Positions 49,309 to 60,404 are shown, counted from the first letter of the stretch. The stretch: 64,000 nucleotides of DNA from Watersipora subatra (GCF_963576615.1 NC_088710.1:21075114-21139113); one strand, 5' to 3'. The notes: generated from the sequence alone by a model not told the origin. Numbers and translations are program-made.

Positions 49309-50073
49309 GCACTCAATCTAAGCGGACACAAACACAAGCTTGTGTTTCAGCCTGCCCCGACAAACAATGCGCAAAACAGAGACAAGAATACCAGACGAAG
49401 ACCGATACTATGGTACAACCCGCCATTCAGCAAAAATGTAGCTAATAACATCGGTAAGATTTTCTTTAATATCCTGGACACAGAGTTCCCTAAATCACAC
49501 GCTCTCAGTAAGATCTTCAATAGAAACTTTGTGAAATTAAGCTACAGCTGTATGAACAATGTGAGCAGTATCATTAGCGCTCATAATACCAGATTGCTGC
49601 AGCATCACAATGAGACCCCTATAACTACAGAACCAAGAGAATGCAACTGCCGACATAAGAATGGCTGCCCACTACAAGGAAAGTGCCTGAGCAAGTCAAT
49701 TATATATAAGGCGACAGTCACCACCAATGATCAATCTGCGGACGAACATTACATAGGATTGACTGACACCACATTCAAACAACGCTATTACAATCATATG
49801 ACAACCTTTAGAAATGTAGAGAAAAGATCAAGCACCGAGCTCAGTAAGCACATATGGACCTTAAAAGACCAAGGCATAGAATATAACATCAAGTGGAGCA
49901 TAGTCAAAAGAGCTACATCATACAACAAGACCACAGGCAGATGCAACCTATGTCTGTATGAGAAATTTTATATTATATACAATCCTAACATTGCTACCTT
50001 AAACAAACGCTGCGAACTAGTTTCAACATGTAGACATGCTGGCAAATTCCTTTTAAGCAATTTTAAGACTTAA
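49309..50073 (+). pseudogene. Penelope-like element ORF, C-terminal part with GIY-YIG endonuclease
   Basis: An open frame from an ATG at 49267 gives 268 codons, but codons 1-14 read the inverted left arm; native sequence starts at about 49309 (ALNLSGHKHKLVFQP). Numbering from that ATG: a linker RRRPILWYNPPFS (43-55), SYSCM (92-96), a Cys cluster C126, C128, C134, C140 that probably binds zinc, then the endonuclease with IIYKA (145-149) for GIY, HYIGLT (161-166) for YIG, Arg173 and His177 in FKQRYYNH, and Glu232 in YEKF as likely metal ligand. CNLC and TCRH pairs follow. The frame is intact to its TAA. The upstream reverse transcriptase is missing, so this is a dead truncated copy. The family assignment rests on the domain order and the adjacent ribozyme. 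Confidence 0.8.
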
Positions 50074-50207
50074 CTTTTAAACTTCTGCTTTGTTGAGGCT
50101 TTAAATCGTGTTGCTTGCTAATTTTAATCCTACGTATCAGTGGTGTATTTAGGTATTTTAAGACCTACGCTTTTATTTCCATCTATATATAAGTCGTTTT
50201 CAGTGCT

Positions 50208-50266
50208 AACAATTTTATCTGATGATTATTGCATGGCAATATGAAACTATTAGTAATAAAGTTGTT
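50208..50266 (+). ncRNA. Hammerhead ribozyme, right arm
   Basis: A full type I layout is visible. Helix I pairs AACAATTTTAT (50208-50218) with ATAAAGTTGTT (50256-50266), 11 pairs with one G-U. The core CTGATGA is 50219-50225. Helix II pairs TATTGC with GCAATA around ATG (U-U at the first position). GAAA is 50243-50246. Helix III is only A-U and C-G closed by TATTA. The cleavage triplet GTA ends at 50255, with the cut predicted after that base. The very short helix III is typical of ribozymes in Penelope-like elements. It lies 135 bases after the ORF stop. Confidence 0.85.
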
Positions 50267-50309
50267 TTAAACTTAACTTTAACTTTCATTTTTACCCAAT
50301 TTTACATCG

Positions 50310-50362
50310 CTCTATTTTAATATTGAGCACTTTCATGCAAGAGACTGTTCATACTGCATCTA

Positions 50363-50396
<34 letters not shown>

Positions 50397-51350
50397 TAAT
50401 ATCTTATATACTATAACATATTATATTATATATAATATGATATCGCTGGTAATACTTGTCATCAGTCTAAGCTGATTCTGAACTGCTAAGGAGACAAATT
50501 GGAGGCTTAAAATTCTTTCAAGTAGTCAGCTAAGACGACTATAAACCTAATTGGTAATTTATGACTAACACCTATTCATTGGCTACATGTAGGTGGACAC
50601 TCACCAGGAAACAAAGAGCTATAAAATGTGAAGGCAGTAGGTTAGGGGAAGCTTTTGAATTGCATCGTAGCATCTTTGATCATTTGCCAAGTCAGCAACT
50701 ACGCAATCAGTTTGAGTTACAAATAGCATATGCCAGTATCAACTGAGTAGGTGCGTTAAGTATTCCCAGCCGTAGATTATGCGACAGACGCTGCCAAAAA
50801 TAATCAATTCAGGAAAAGTTTGTAAAGACGATTTAAAAATTTCCCCTGTTTCCCTGAACAGCGTGAGATTAATATTAACTCTTTCATCTATACGAAACAT
50901 TTTGTCCGTCAGCAGGGGCGTCTTAAGAAAACATCTACACGGAAAATGCTCAATGAGTAGATTTTGTTACAAGCTAGAAAATTAAATATAAGTAAATATT
51001 TATTAAGAGCGAGAGTATAAAAATGTCTAGATGAGACAACAAGAGTAAATATTTGTCTTAATTCTAATTTAAACCCACCTACGTAAGAGTACTTTACAGG
51101 TCTATCATTTTTTTAAACTCGAAGGTATAAAATTTCAAAATTATTTTCTGACTATCTCCATCCAAACAGCAATTTAAGACAGAGTAGAATAGTGGAGTTG
51201 GCAGCATTTAAATACACAGTAATTCCTCTTACTTCCTGGTTCAACTTTCGTAGCTTCAGTATTTCACAGGGTAAAAGGTATTCGTTAAAAACTTGAAAAA
51301 AATTAAAGTATATAAATCTCTTATACTTTAGCTCCAGTGTATATTGCGTT
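50310..51350. other. Intergenic region with a TA microsatellite
   Basis: A TA run lies at 50365-50395 with further TATAAT repeats to about 50440. The ~60 bases between the right arm and this run may be the element's 3' end missing from the left arm. Otherwise nothing could be supported. Confidence 0.5.
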
Positions 51351-51356
51351 GTGATA

Positions 51357-52288
51357 GCAGTGATAGTACAAGCAGTGATAGTACAAACAGTGATAGTACA
51401 AACAGCGCTAGTACAAGCAGTGATAGTACAAACAGTGATAGTACAAACAGTGATAGTACAAACAGTGATAGTACAAACAGGGATAGTACAAACAGTGATA
51501 GTACAAACAGTGATATTGCACACAGTGATATTGCAAACAGTGATAGTACAAACAGGGATAGTACAAACAGTGATAGTACAAACAGTGATAGTACAAACAG
51601 TGATAGTCCAAACAGTGATATTGCACACAGTGATATTGCAAACAGTGATAGTACAAACAGGGATAGTACAAACAGTGGTAGCACAAACAGTGATAGTACA
51701 AACAGTGATAGTCCAAACAGTGATATTGCACACAGTGATAGTACAAACAGTGATAGTACAAACAGTGCTAGTACAAGCAGTGATAGTACAAACAGTGATA
51801 GTACAAACAGTGATAGTACAAACAGTGCTAGTACAAGCAGTGATAGTACAAACAGTGCTAGTACAAGCAGTGATAGTACAAACAGTGATAGTGCACAAAG
51901 TGATAGTGCAAACAGTGATAGTACAAACAGGGATAGTACAAACAGTAATAGTACAAACAGTGATAGTACAAACAGTGATAGTCCAAACAGTGATATTGCA
52001 CACAGTGATATTGCAAACAGTGATAGTACAAACAGGGATAGTACAAACAGTGATAGCACAAACAGTGATAGTACAAACAGTGATAGTCCAAACAGTGATA
52101 TTGCACACAGTGATAGTACAAACAGTGATAGTACAAACAGTGCTAGTACAAGCAGTGATAGTACAAACAGTGATAGTACAAACAGTGATAGTACAAACAG
52201 TGCTAGTACAAGCAGTGATAGTACAAACAGTGATAGTGCACAAAGTGATAGTGCAAACAGTGATAGTACAAACAGTGATAGTACAAAG
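51357..52288. repeat. 15-bp minisatellite, about 62 copies, with higher-order structure
   Basis: Unit CAGTGATAGTACAAA with variants (GATATTGCACA, AGGGATAG, GTGCTAGTACAAG, GTCCAAA). Variant blocks recur in the same order (51540-51660, 51660-51760, 52020-52130), so multi-unit segments were copied. Because 15 is a multiple of three, frames on both strands stay open for over 300 codons, for example repeats of SDSTN on the + strand. No signal peptide, start context or splice structure points to a real gene. Confidence 0.9.
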
Positions 52289-52299
52289 GGCTTGTAACA

Positions 52300-52920
52300 G
52301 CTTTTATCATGAATGTCTAATGAACCTAACAAAAAAAGTAAAATGCTTACAATCACGGAATTAGTATGAGTTTATTTGTTTCTATTTCGTGGAGTTTCAC
52401 TTGTTGCTGAGTGGGACATGAGAGGCTCGTCCCGATAAATCGTGAAACATGAGGCATTATTGTAAGTCTCAAAAGAAGCGCAGCGGGTAAATACTGTCAA
52501 ACCCTGTAAGTCAAGTCTGACTGTAGTGTATCTAGCAGAAACTAACATAAGAATTGTCTACCACAAGAATGTCAGCATTTTTACAAGTAATATTATCTTT
52601 AAAAATGAATGACGAATTTTGAAAACAGATAAATTTAACGCTAATAGCTTGTTTTACTAGCATAATGAATGATAAATGTACTTTTTTTTCAAAGAGCTGC
52701 TGTCTGTGATGCACCCGCTACGGTAAACAGCGTTTTAAGAACTATGCCATTTTCTATACCACTTTATAAATTCTCTTATCAAAATTCTATATGAACAGAT
52801 TTAGTTATCGTATGTAAAAGATGGCAGCTGTTTTATCATCGCCACACATACTTTATCTGTGCACTTTGCTACCTGGTCATTCTAAGGAGATAAAAGATAA
52901 CAGCGATAATAAACAATATC
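52300..52920. other. Intergenic region, no gene seen
   Basis: No exon, RNA gene or recognised repeat could be supported. Confidence 0.45.
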
Positions 52921-52924
52921 ATAA

Positions 52925-53670
52925 AATATAATCCCTCTAGTATAATATGAAATAATATAACACAATATAATATAATACAATATAATATATATAATACAAT
53001 AAAATAAAATATAACATAACATATATATTTAATATATATAATGTAATATAAGATATACATTCTATTTGTATAGTGTAATATAATATATTCTGTATACTAT
53101 AATAGATTATAAAACAATATAACATAATGCAACATAATATAAGTTAACACAGTATAATATAATATAATAATGTTCAATATAATAAAACATAATATAATAT
53201 ATATAATATAATACAATATATTGCGTATAATATAATATATATAATGTAATATAACATGTAATATAATATATATAATAAAATGTAATATAACATAACATAA
53301 TAGAATATAATATACTATAATATAATACAATATAATATAATACAATATAATATATAATATAATACATATAATGTAATAACATGCATATATTATATATATA
53401 ATATATAATATTATACATATTATATTATATATTATGTACAATATAATATGTATAATATAATAGAATATAACATGATATTATATAGTACAATATGATAGAA
53501 TATGATATAATAGAATTTAATATAAAATAATAAAATATAATATAACATACTATAATATAATACAAAATAATATAATTCAATATAATATAATACGATATAA
53601 TAAAATATATTAAAGTATTATATAATACAATATAGTATACACAATAGATATAATATGATATAAAATAATA
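52925..53670. repeat. Long AT low-complexity tract
   Basis: About 750 bases built almost only of TATAATA / ACAATATAAT motifs, with rare C and G on the + strand. Several short - strand open frames rich in Tyr and Ile arise here and are not genes. Confidence 0.85.
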
Positions 53671-53689
53671 AGGCTGGCATTACTTGACT

Positions 53690-55400
53690 GGCCATTTCAA
53701 GGAGAAGAAAACTGCCATTTGACGCGACTGCCTTCCATTCTCATCAACTTAACTCAACAAGGTAGCTGTGTGTCCCACATAAAAGTAGTTATTTCTGCAA
53801 AGTAAATCTATGGTTACTGCAGCCGCAAATTTTGACACTTGCAGCTGGTTAGTCCGCCATTGCTCGGAGAAAGGTGTGCACCGGGCACATGGTCGCCAGT
53901 GTAGCCCTTTCAAAGAATATATATTTCAGCAAACTTGAACGACTCAATGCATAGCACCCTGAGCTCAAACCTCATGCTTGAAGTTAACATAGCTCTGTCT
54001 AGTTCCTGTTTTGGTACAGAGCAACTTCTTTTAATCCACTCTACTCAAGCAGCAGGTTTTAAAATACTCAACTGCATTCGCTGTTGAGAAGCTGACCAAT
54101 CAATGCAAAGTTTGATTACGAATGACAAAATTGAGCGCCACCAATCCTGTTCGGTTTCTAGTTTTTCAGTTTCAGCCATATTGCCTCAACTCCAAAAAAA
54201 TGTTTTTTTAAAGTTGGAGACTACTTCGGTTGCTTTATGTCTACCCTTAATATTTACTTGACAGACATGTTCAAAGTTAGTAATAGGTGTGTCCTTTATT
54301 GCCTGATTGGCATAGGTTCTGTCTGTGTGTAGTATGTGAAAGTTTTGCCTGTGATTCTATATTTGCTTAGAGAAGCCACAACACAAAGAGTGCAACCTGG
54401 TTTTATAGCTTTGAAAACAATTAGTGCTAAAAATTACTGTTATAGCAATGAGCCTAACCTTCCCACAAGCACAATGTTTCCATGGTGCAAATAATGCGAA
54501 TTCGGAATTGTGTGCATGCGTTTTTGCGCGGAATTGTGAGCACGTTGAGTTACCGTGCAATAAGTGTTTTAATAGACATTCGCATGTTACGGATTAACAA
54601 AGGGAAGTTGTGATGGTACTTTGTGAAGAAAGATAAGGAATTCCATGCCAGCAGCCATAGTGGCATACGCCTGTCTTGTCAAATTGAAATAGGCACAATT
54701 GAGGTGTGGAAAGTGTTGAAAATGGAATAGTTTGCGCTGCATTTCCTTGTGAATCATTCACAAGTGCCGTTTCCACCTTTCGCACGTATGAAACATTCGG
54801 TAAAAATTTTCGAGTAATAAAACTCGCTGACTTGCGGTTTTTTGCTGTTTCCATCTTACGGATGGAGCAAACTTGTGGATTAACTGTATCATGAAAACAC
54901 AGGGATAACTGGCAAGACATGAAAGTGTCACTGGTCTGAGTACGGTAGGTTAATCTGTTCTAAGGCAATAGTGCTCAAATGGCGCAAATGAAACTGCTTA
55001 CCTCACAAAGAAGGACATTAAAGATTACCATGCATTAGGTTTCGGCAATGCTTTGTGTAGTTTTAGTCAGAGCGGTAATAAGAGGTCAGAGAGGTCAGAG
55101 AGGTATAAGCAGTAAAAGCATATCAGCTAGTTAAGTGCCATGAGCAGAGCACGTGCCATGCCTGTAAAAGGTTTGCCGATTGCTTTTGGCGACGTGCCAG
55201 AACAAGTCAGCTGACGGTGCCGCATTTCATTCATGAAAGGAAAGGGCTGAGTGTCTTTTCAGTTTGGTTGAGGCCCTCATAGCATTTTTGTTTTGCAATC
55301 ACAATTAAAAGGCAACATCTCAAGAAATGGCAAGAATAACAACACTATTTTATAGCAATAAAACAAACTAAAGCATAACTCTCCCTTAACATGTAGAATA
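53690..55400. other. Intergenic region, no gene seen
   Basis: More balanced base composition than its surroundings, but no exon chain, RNA gene or recognised repeat could be supported. A triple GTCAGAGAGG occurs near 55075-55100. Confidence 0.45.
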
Positions 55401-55406
55401 CATTTA

Positions 55407-56495
55407 CAGTAATACCTTGAGATACGAGCATAATGCGTTCCGGAACTCAAGCTAGCGTGTCAATCCACTTGTATCTCAAATCAATCTCTCCTATATAAAA
55501 TAACTAAATACAAATTAATCCGTTCTCACTCTCTGAAAAAATACTTTAAAGTAAAATATTACGATGGAATCCCTTAGCTTTTGCAAAAACATGGGCTCTC
55601 CCAGTGGTACACAAGGACTGGTTTGACCTTACAGTCATGACTGGCATTGGCACGCACGGCTAGAGTAAGGCGGTCATTCATGACTTTACGGCCAGGTAGT
55701 CTCTTGTCCTCTGCCATGATGCATGCAAAGAATCTTTTTCTAGAAAAAGCTAGTTTTATTGCACCTGAACACTTGTTGGGATGTAACTTTGTTGTGCTAC
55801 GACCGAGGCAAAGACGTTGATGTATTCTGCTGCCACTTTCGAATCAGAACTTGCTGCTTTCCTACGCATCACAACCGAGCGTATCTCAGTTTATGAAAAT
55901 TATTGAACCAGCCATGACTCACTTTGAAGGTTTACGCTGGCTTCAAAGTCTCTCCTTTTTCAGCTGCTTGCTTTTTGCTTTTCCTTCAAGTCATAGTAGA
56001 TTCTGCTGGCTGTTTAGATGATCATCTCAGTACTGATCTCTCCCTTTTATTCATATTGTCAGAAGCCTCTTCGTCTCATCGTAAATATCACTGCGCAGCT
56101 CGGGAAGGATGGTTAGTCATTTGGAAGCTTTGATGACTTTAGCATCCTTCTGCCAGAGGCTGGTACATATTGTGGAGCTACTCTTCTCATAATGGAAAAC
56201 CAGCTCAATCACGCGCACACCACCGGCTCGCTTTGGACAATTTGCTTATTCACTTAATTCTACTCTGATTAATTCAAAAAACATGTAAAAATAAATTTAC
56301 AAACTGATCTGATGAGAGAACTGTTCTTATAGGCAGCCTTTCGAATACTCGGCCAATTAGTGACCGCATTGGGAACCATTTCATGCGCTTGTATCTCAAA
56401 TTTGTTTCACATCTCATGGCAAAAATTTACTTGCATTTTTCCCCATATCTCAAACTTCTTGTATGTTGGAATACTCATATGCCAAGATATTACTG
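55407..56495 (-). mobile_element. Tigger/pogo-family DNA transposon relic
   Basis: The ends CAGTAATACCTTGAGATACG and (inverse of) CAGTAATATCTTGGCATATG are matched terminal repeats flanked by TA on both sides (55405-55406, 56496-56497). This is the target duplication of the Tc1/mariner superfamily. The 1089-bp interior holds a broken - strand transposase fragment. The two MITEs at 40495 and 41269 share its ends. Confidence 0.8.
55580..55925 (-). pseudogene. Broken Tigger transposase fragment
   Basis: Pieces in different - strand frames follow the order of a Tigger (DDE_1) transposase: SHGWFNNFHKLRYARL, then RRKAASSDSKVAAEYINVFA, then VFRCNKTSFF at the site of the first catalytic Asp block, then AEDKRLPGRKVMNDRLTLAV followed by RANASHDCKVKPVLVYH. 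Frameshifts and in-frame stops separate them, and the usual Asp-Glu of the first block reads Asn-Lys. It is inactive. Confidence 0.7.
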
Positions 56496-56499
56496 TATA

Positions 56500-57065
56500 C
56501 GTTATCTTCTTAACTCAGTGACAATTTAAATATGGGCCGCTATACTTAAGCTGTCGTATGTGGTAACATAGCCAGATATCTAACCAGCCACGATAGTTTC
56601 TTGTAGTAGTTGAGCTGCCTTCTACAAATTGTTTTGTGATCATCTCCAAAATATCTTGTCTTTATAAAATTATGTTTCCTATGACAAACAGATGTAGTAC
56701 GCAAACTTGAACTGTGTCCATGGCCAGCTTAAATAATTCAGCACATAGACATCTGAATATAGTTCAGTATAGAAGAGAAAGTAAGAATAGCGATTTAGAG
56801 GTGATAATATGTAGGTAAGTGTGTCATTCGACTAGGACTATAGTCACCGAGTGTCTACTAGACTATCTGCTAAATCAGAAAGCGGAGTTCTTTCTTTATA
56901 TAGCTTCCTGTTAGCCTAAGCTCTGCTGTGTTCATGTACGCTTGAAAATGCCAAACTTTTCCAAAAACAATAATCTTTTTCATCTCTTCCTGCTTTCTCC
57001 TTTGATATCAAACTTTCTTATGATGGAGTTTTTGTCTTGAGTGATCTGTGATGAAACTTTCTCTT
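56500..57065. other. Intergenic region, no gene seen
   Basis: No exon, RNA gene or recognised repeat could be supported. Confidence 0.45.
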
Positions 57066-57071
57066 TTTTCT

Positions 57072-57437
57072 ATTTAGTTGGTCAAACGAAGTTATTTAGT
57101 TGGTCAAACGAAGTTATTTAGTTGGTCAAACGAAGTTATTTAGTTGGTCAAACGAAGTTATTTAGTTGGTCAAACGAAGTTATTTAGTTGGTCAAACGAA
57201 GTTATTTAGTTGGTCAAACGAAGTTATTTAGTTGGTCAAACGAAGTTATTTAGTTGGTCAAACGAAGTTATTTAGTTGGTCAAACGAAGTTATTTAGTTG
57301 GTCAAACGAAGTTATTTAGTTGGTCAAACGAAGTTATTTAGTTGGTCAAACGAAGTTATTTAGTTGGTCAAACGAAGTTATTTAGTTGGTCAAACGAAGT
57401 TATTTAGTTGGTCAAACGAAGTTATTTAGTTGGTCAA
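57072..57437. repeat. 22-bp minisatellite, about 16.5 copies
   Basis: The unit AGTTGGTCAAACGAAGTTATTT is repeated with no variant that I can see, which suggests recent expansion or a sequence-assembly estimate of copy number. Confidence 0.92.
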
Positions 57438-57599
57438 TTTTATGGTCAATCTGCGCCATAGATTTAGTAAAACTCAAAACTTTTTTGTAAACTAGAGAAT
57501 TCACAAAAAATGTTTGGAGTTGGAGGTAGTTCTTTTGGTTTTCTAGATTGAGTTTTTTGTCTTTAGTAAGCCGTGGTGAAATGTTTTTGTTTTTCTCAA

Positions 57600-57810
57600 T
57601 AGTTTCCATGGAGATTCATTTTCCCTCACACCTTGTAGTCAACTCTTCATTGTTAAAATCTATTGACAGTTTAGAAGGATCCGTCTATATTTGTTATAGT
57701 ATTGTTAGTGACTAACAACTATTGTTTTTGGCCAGCTTTTGAAATCCTGACACTCATGATTTTTACTTTGCGGAAAAATAGCTAATTTGTTGTTGTTTTC
57801 ATCTCGTTGT
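57600..57810 (+). repeat. Interspersed repeat C, copy 1
   Basis: Shares AACAACTATTGTTTTTGGCC, TGCGGAAAAATAGCTAATTT and TGTAGTCAACTCTTC blocks with 58115-58300 (same strand) and with the inverse of 62165-62400. No ORF; class unknown. Confidence 0.55.
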
Positions 57811-58114
57811 TGAGAGAACCAAAATCTTTTCGTTTTTTATGAGCATGACGTTACCTTACACTCTGTACTAACATCAGGTTCAGAGAATCTACTCGATCAA
57901 AGGCAGCCATTCTTGGCCATTCTAGTTCAATCTTCACTGGCACTCTTTTCTATCTTATTGAAAATAGCTCCACTTCCTGTATGCACCAAAAAGATGTAAG
58001 TCAATTATGGGGAGTAAAATATTGCTTGCAAAAGTTGAGAATGAGAACTAACTTTTAAGTACCTTTCAAGGGCTGCCAAATAACCTCTAAGGGTTTGTTT
58101 CTACGTGACTTTCT

Positions 58115-58300
58115 CCTCAATAGTTCTCTTGGAAATTCCTTTCCTCATATTGTAGTCTATTCTTCCTTGTTAAACTCTATTGAGAGTCTAGATGAACTTA
58201 TTACAGCTAATAACTATTGTTTCTGGTGAGCTTTTGGAATCACGCCACGTATGGTTTTCCCTTTGTGGAAAAATAGCCAATTTATTGTTGTTTTAACTAA
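58115..58300 (+). repeat. Interspersed repeat C, copy 2
   Basis: The second copy, 520 bases after the first, with matching CTCAATAGTT, TAATAACTATTGTTTCTGG and GTGGAAAAATAGCCAATTTA blocks. Confidence 0.55.
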
Positions 58301-58854
58301 TTGAATTACCGTTATATTATTACTTTAAATTAAAAATACTATAATGGAAAACAATGCTATTGATTATTGATTATTAGTTTATTAGCTTAGTTTTAATATA
58401 TAGTTTTGCTTTTATATAGTAATTTGGTTTCAGTGCTATTTATAATTACATGTAATATTTATTAAGAAGTTTTTGTAGTTTTGAGTTGGAGAACAAACTA
58501 AATAAATTTCAGTGTATTCTTAAAAGAATATTTGTTTCAATATATGAAGCAGACCTCAGAACGAATTAGTTATGTCTGCAGAGTTTTGCCTGTAAGTGTT
58601 ATGAAGAGTTATCACCTCATTAATGATGGCAAGGGGATGATGAGGGTGGCTAGCAATCCTGCAGGATTAAAAACAAAGCCAAACAAAGGGCTGAGAAGCT
58701 TCTCTGCATGTAACGGTTCAGGTAGCCAGAGATGGTGTCTCAATAAAAACACCCAACAGAAAGCAATGGTAAACCACTGTTGAAACCTGCCAAGAAAAGG
58801 CATGGTTATAGGAATTGGAGGAGAACTAAGATTACCTGCTTCCTCACAGGAAAT

Positions 58855-59110
58855 TGGACCTAGAGAGTGAATCATCAACAAGATGATGTTTTTCATTACA
58901 CTCCCAAATAAAGGAAAAAATGAAAAAACAGCAACCAGGAAATTTGAGTGAGTTGAATAAAAGTGTTTTAAAAGCTGGCAATTTAATAGTATTGTGGAAG
59001 ATTAGAATAGGGAATTGAAGGCTGTAGATATAGAAAGTTCATAAACTGAAACATATGATGATGGATGTAGTATGTTGGTGTTATGTAATAGAAAATGACA
59101 TTTGTCACAT
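58855..59110 (+). repeat. Interspersed repeat B, copy 3
   Basis: Matches 4870-5280 in blocks (GATGATGTTTTTCATTACA, TTTAATAGTATTGTGGAAGA, GGATGTAGTATGTTGGTG). A short open frame just upstream (58532-58783) has no recognisable domain. Confidence 0.5.
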
Positions 59111-59234
59111 GTGAGGAAGAATATATATAAATACTCTGGACACAGTTTATTTACAATTTTGAATCCTGATATATCGTAAGGAGATGTCGTTATGTTTAGT
59201 CCCTGTGCAGTTTAACCTCTATATTATATATATA

Positions 59235-59700
59235 ACTAGCTGTGCTACCCGGCGTTGCCCGGGTAATAGAAAAGTCTTTGGACAGAAAATTGATTTGTAT
59301 TTAACATATAACAACATTTGCCATTATAACTTTCAAACAACATATCATGAGAAAAGTGTTTTGTGTTATAAACAATGAGAAGTAGTTAGAGTTGCTAGCT
59401 ATTAGCCTGCGCGCTATTAGCCAGTACGTTTAATAATGTGAGCGAACAGCTTCTTGTGACGTTATGCTATGACCTGCGTCGTACGCAAAGCCGTTAGGTA
59501 TTTGCTCTCATATAATGACTTATATTGGCAAGCTAAAATTCAATTTCTGTAGTGTAGTGGGTAGGGCGTCGAACTAGTGAGCGACAGGGTCTGAGATCGA
59601 ATCTACTTCGGTACGGAATCTTTAATCCAAGATTTTACGATCTACAGCTGGACAATCAAACCTACGAGTACACATACGACCAACTTTGAGATATATATTA
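59235..59700 (+). repeat. SINE-like family 1, tandem pair, first unit
   Basis: Begins ACTAGCTGTGCTACCCGGCG and ends CAACTTTGAGATATATATTA, 466 bases. A tRNA-like stretch (59549-59605) has TAGTGTAGTGGGTAGGGCG as A-box region and GAGATCGAATCTAC as B-box. Unusually for a SINE, the tRNA-like part lies near the downstream end when the unit is read from its core. The second unit follows directly. Confidence 0.75.
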
Positions 59701-59702
59701 TA

Positions 59703-60172
59703 CCAGCTGTGCTACCCAGCATTGCCCGGGTAATAGAAAAGTCTTTGGACAGAAAATTGATTTGCATGTAACATATAACAACATTTGCCATTCTAACTTT
59801 CAAACTACATATCATGAGAAAAATGTTTTGTCTTACAAACAATAAGAAGTAGTGAGAGTTGCTAGCTATTAGCCTGTGCGCTATTAGTCAGTACGTTTAA
59901 TAATGTGAGCGAACAGCTTCTTGTGACGTTATGCTGTGACCCGCGTCGTACGCAAAGTCGTTAGGTATTTGCTCTGATATAATGACTTATATTGGCAAGC
60001 TAGCAACTCCATTTCTGTAGTGTAGTGGGTAGGGTGTCGAACTGAAGAATGGCAGGGTTCGAGATCGAATCTTCTTCGGTACAGAATCTTTATTCCAAGA
60101 TTTTATGATCTACAGCCGGACAATTAAACCTACGAATACACATACGACGACCAACTTTGAGAAATATATATA
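59703..60172 (+). repeat. SINE-like family 1, tandem pair, second unit
   Basis: Starts AGCTGTGCTACCCAGCATTG and ends TTTGAGAAATATATATAA, with the tRNA-like stretch at 60017-60072 (B-box GGTTCGAGATCGAATC). It is highly similar to the first unit along its whole length, so this is either tandem duplication or insertion at the TA tail of the first. Confidence 0.75.
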
Positions 60173-60404
60173 ATTAGATTACTATGAACCTAGATGTGGT
60201 TTCATATCAAAATCGCTAAATAATAGAGGAAATACTCTGCTATGAAGTTTGTATTATGCTCCTATATTCAGCAACATGTGATGATTGTAGCGTACCAAAT
60301 AACTTTCAGAATGAGCTAACTTCCTTTGTATAAATTTGGTTGTATTGTGGCAGCGTTGGCTGTCTCGTTAAAAAGTATGCTGTACTATAGGTGTGGACAG
60401 TTGT

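Larger units (their letters stand above)
48621..50303. mobile_element. Penelope-like retroelement as an inverted repeat
   Basis: The left arm (48621-49308) is the inverse of the right arm (49615-50303), with a 306-bp spacer at 49309-49614. I found no difference in the coding or ribozyme parts. The right half plus spacer is a 5'-truncated + strand copy with the region after the reverse transcriptase, a GIY-YIG endonuclease and a 3' UTR with hammerhead ribozyme. The left arm is only the 3' part of the same element, head to head. GIY-YIG after RT and hammerhead ribozymes are known traits of Penelope-like elements, as are inverted partial copies. The RT core is absent, so it cannot move alone. 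Confidence 0.8.

Noticed and set aside
51152..52364. Several 300+ codon open frames on both strands
   Set aside because: A 15-bp repeat with no stop in its unit leaves most frames open. Length alone is not evidence here.
53097..53441. 114-codon - strand Tyr/Ile-rich frame
   Set aside because: It lies wholly in the AT low-complexity tract; no domain or codon structure.
55924..56133. 69-codon + strand frame with a hydrophobic start
   Set aside because: It overlaps the Tigger relic on the opposite strand and has no supporting features.
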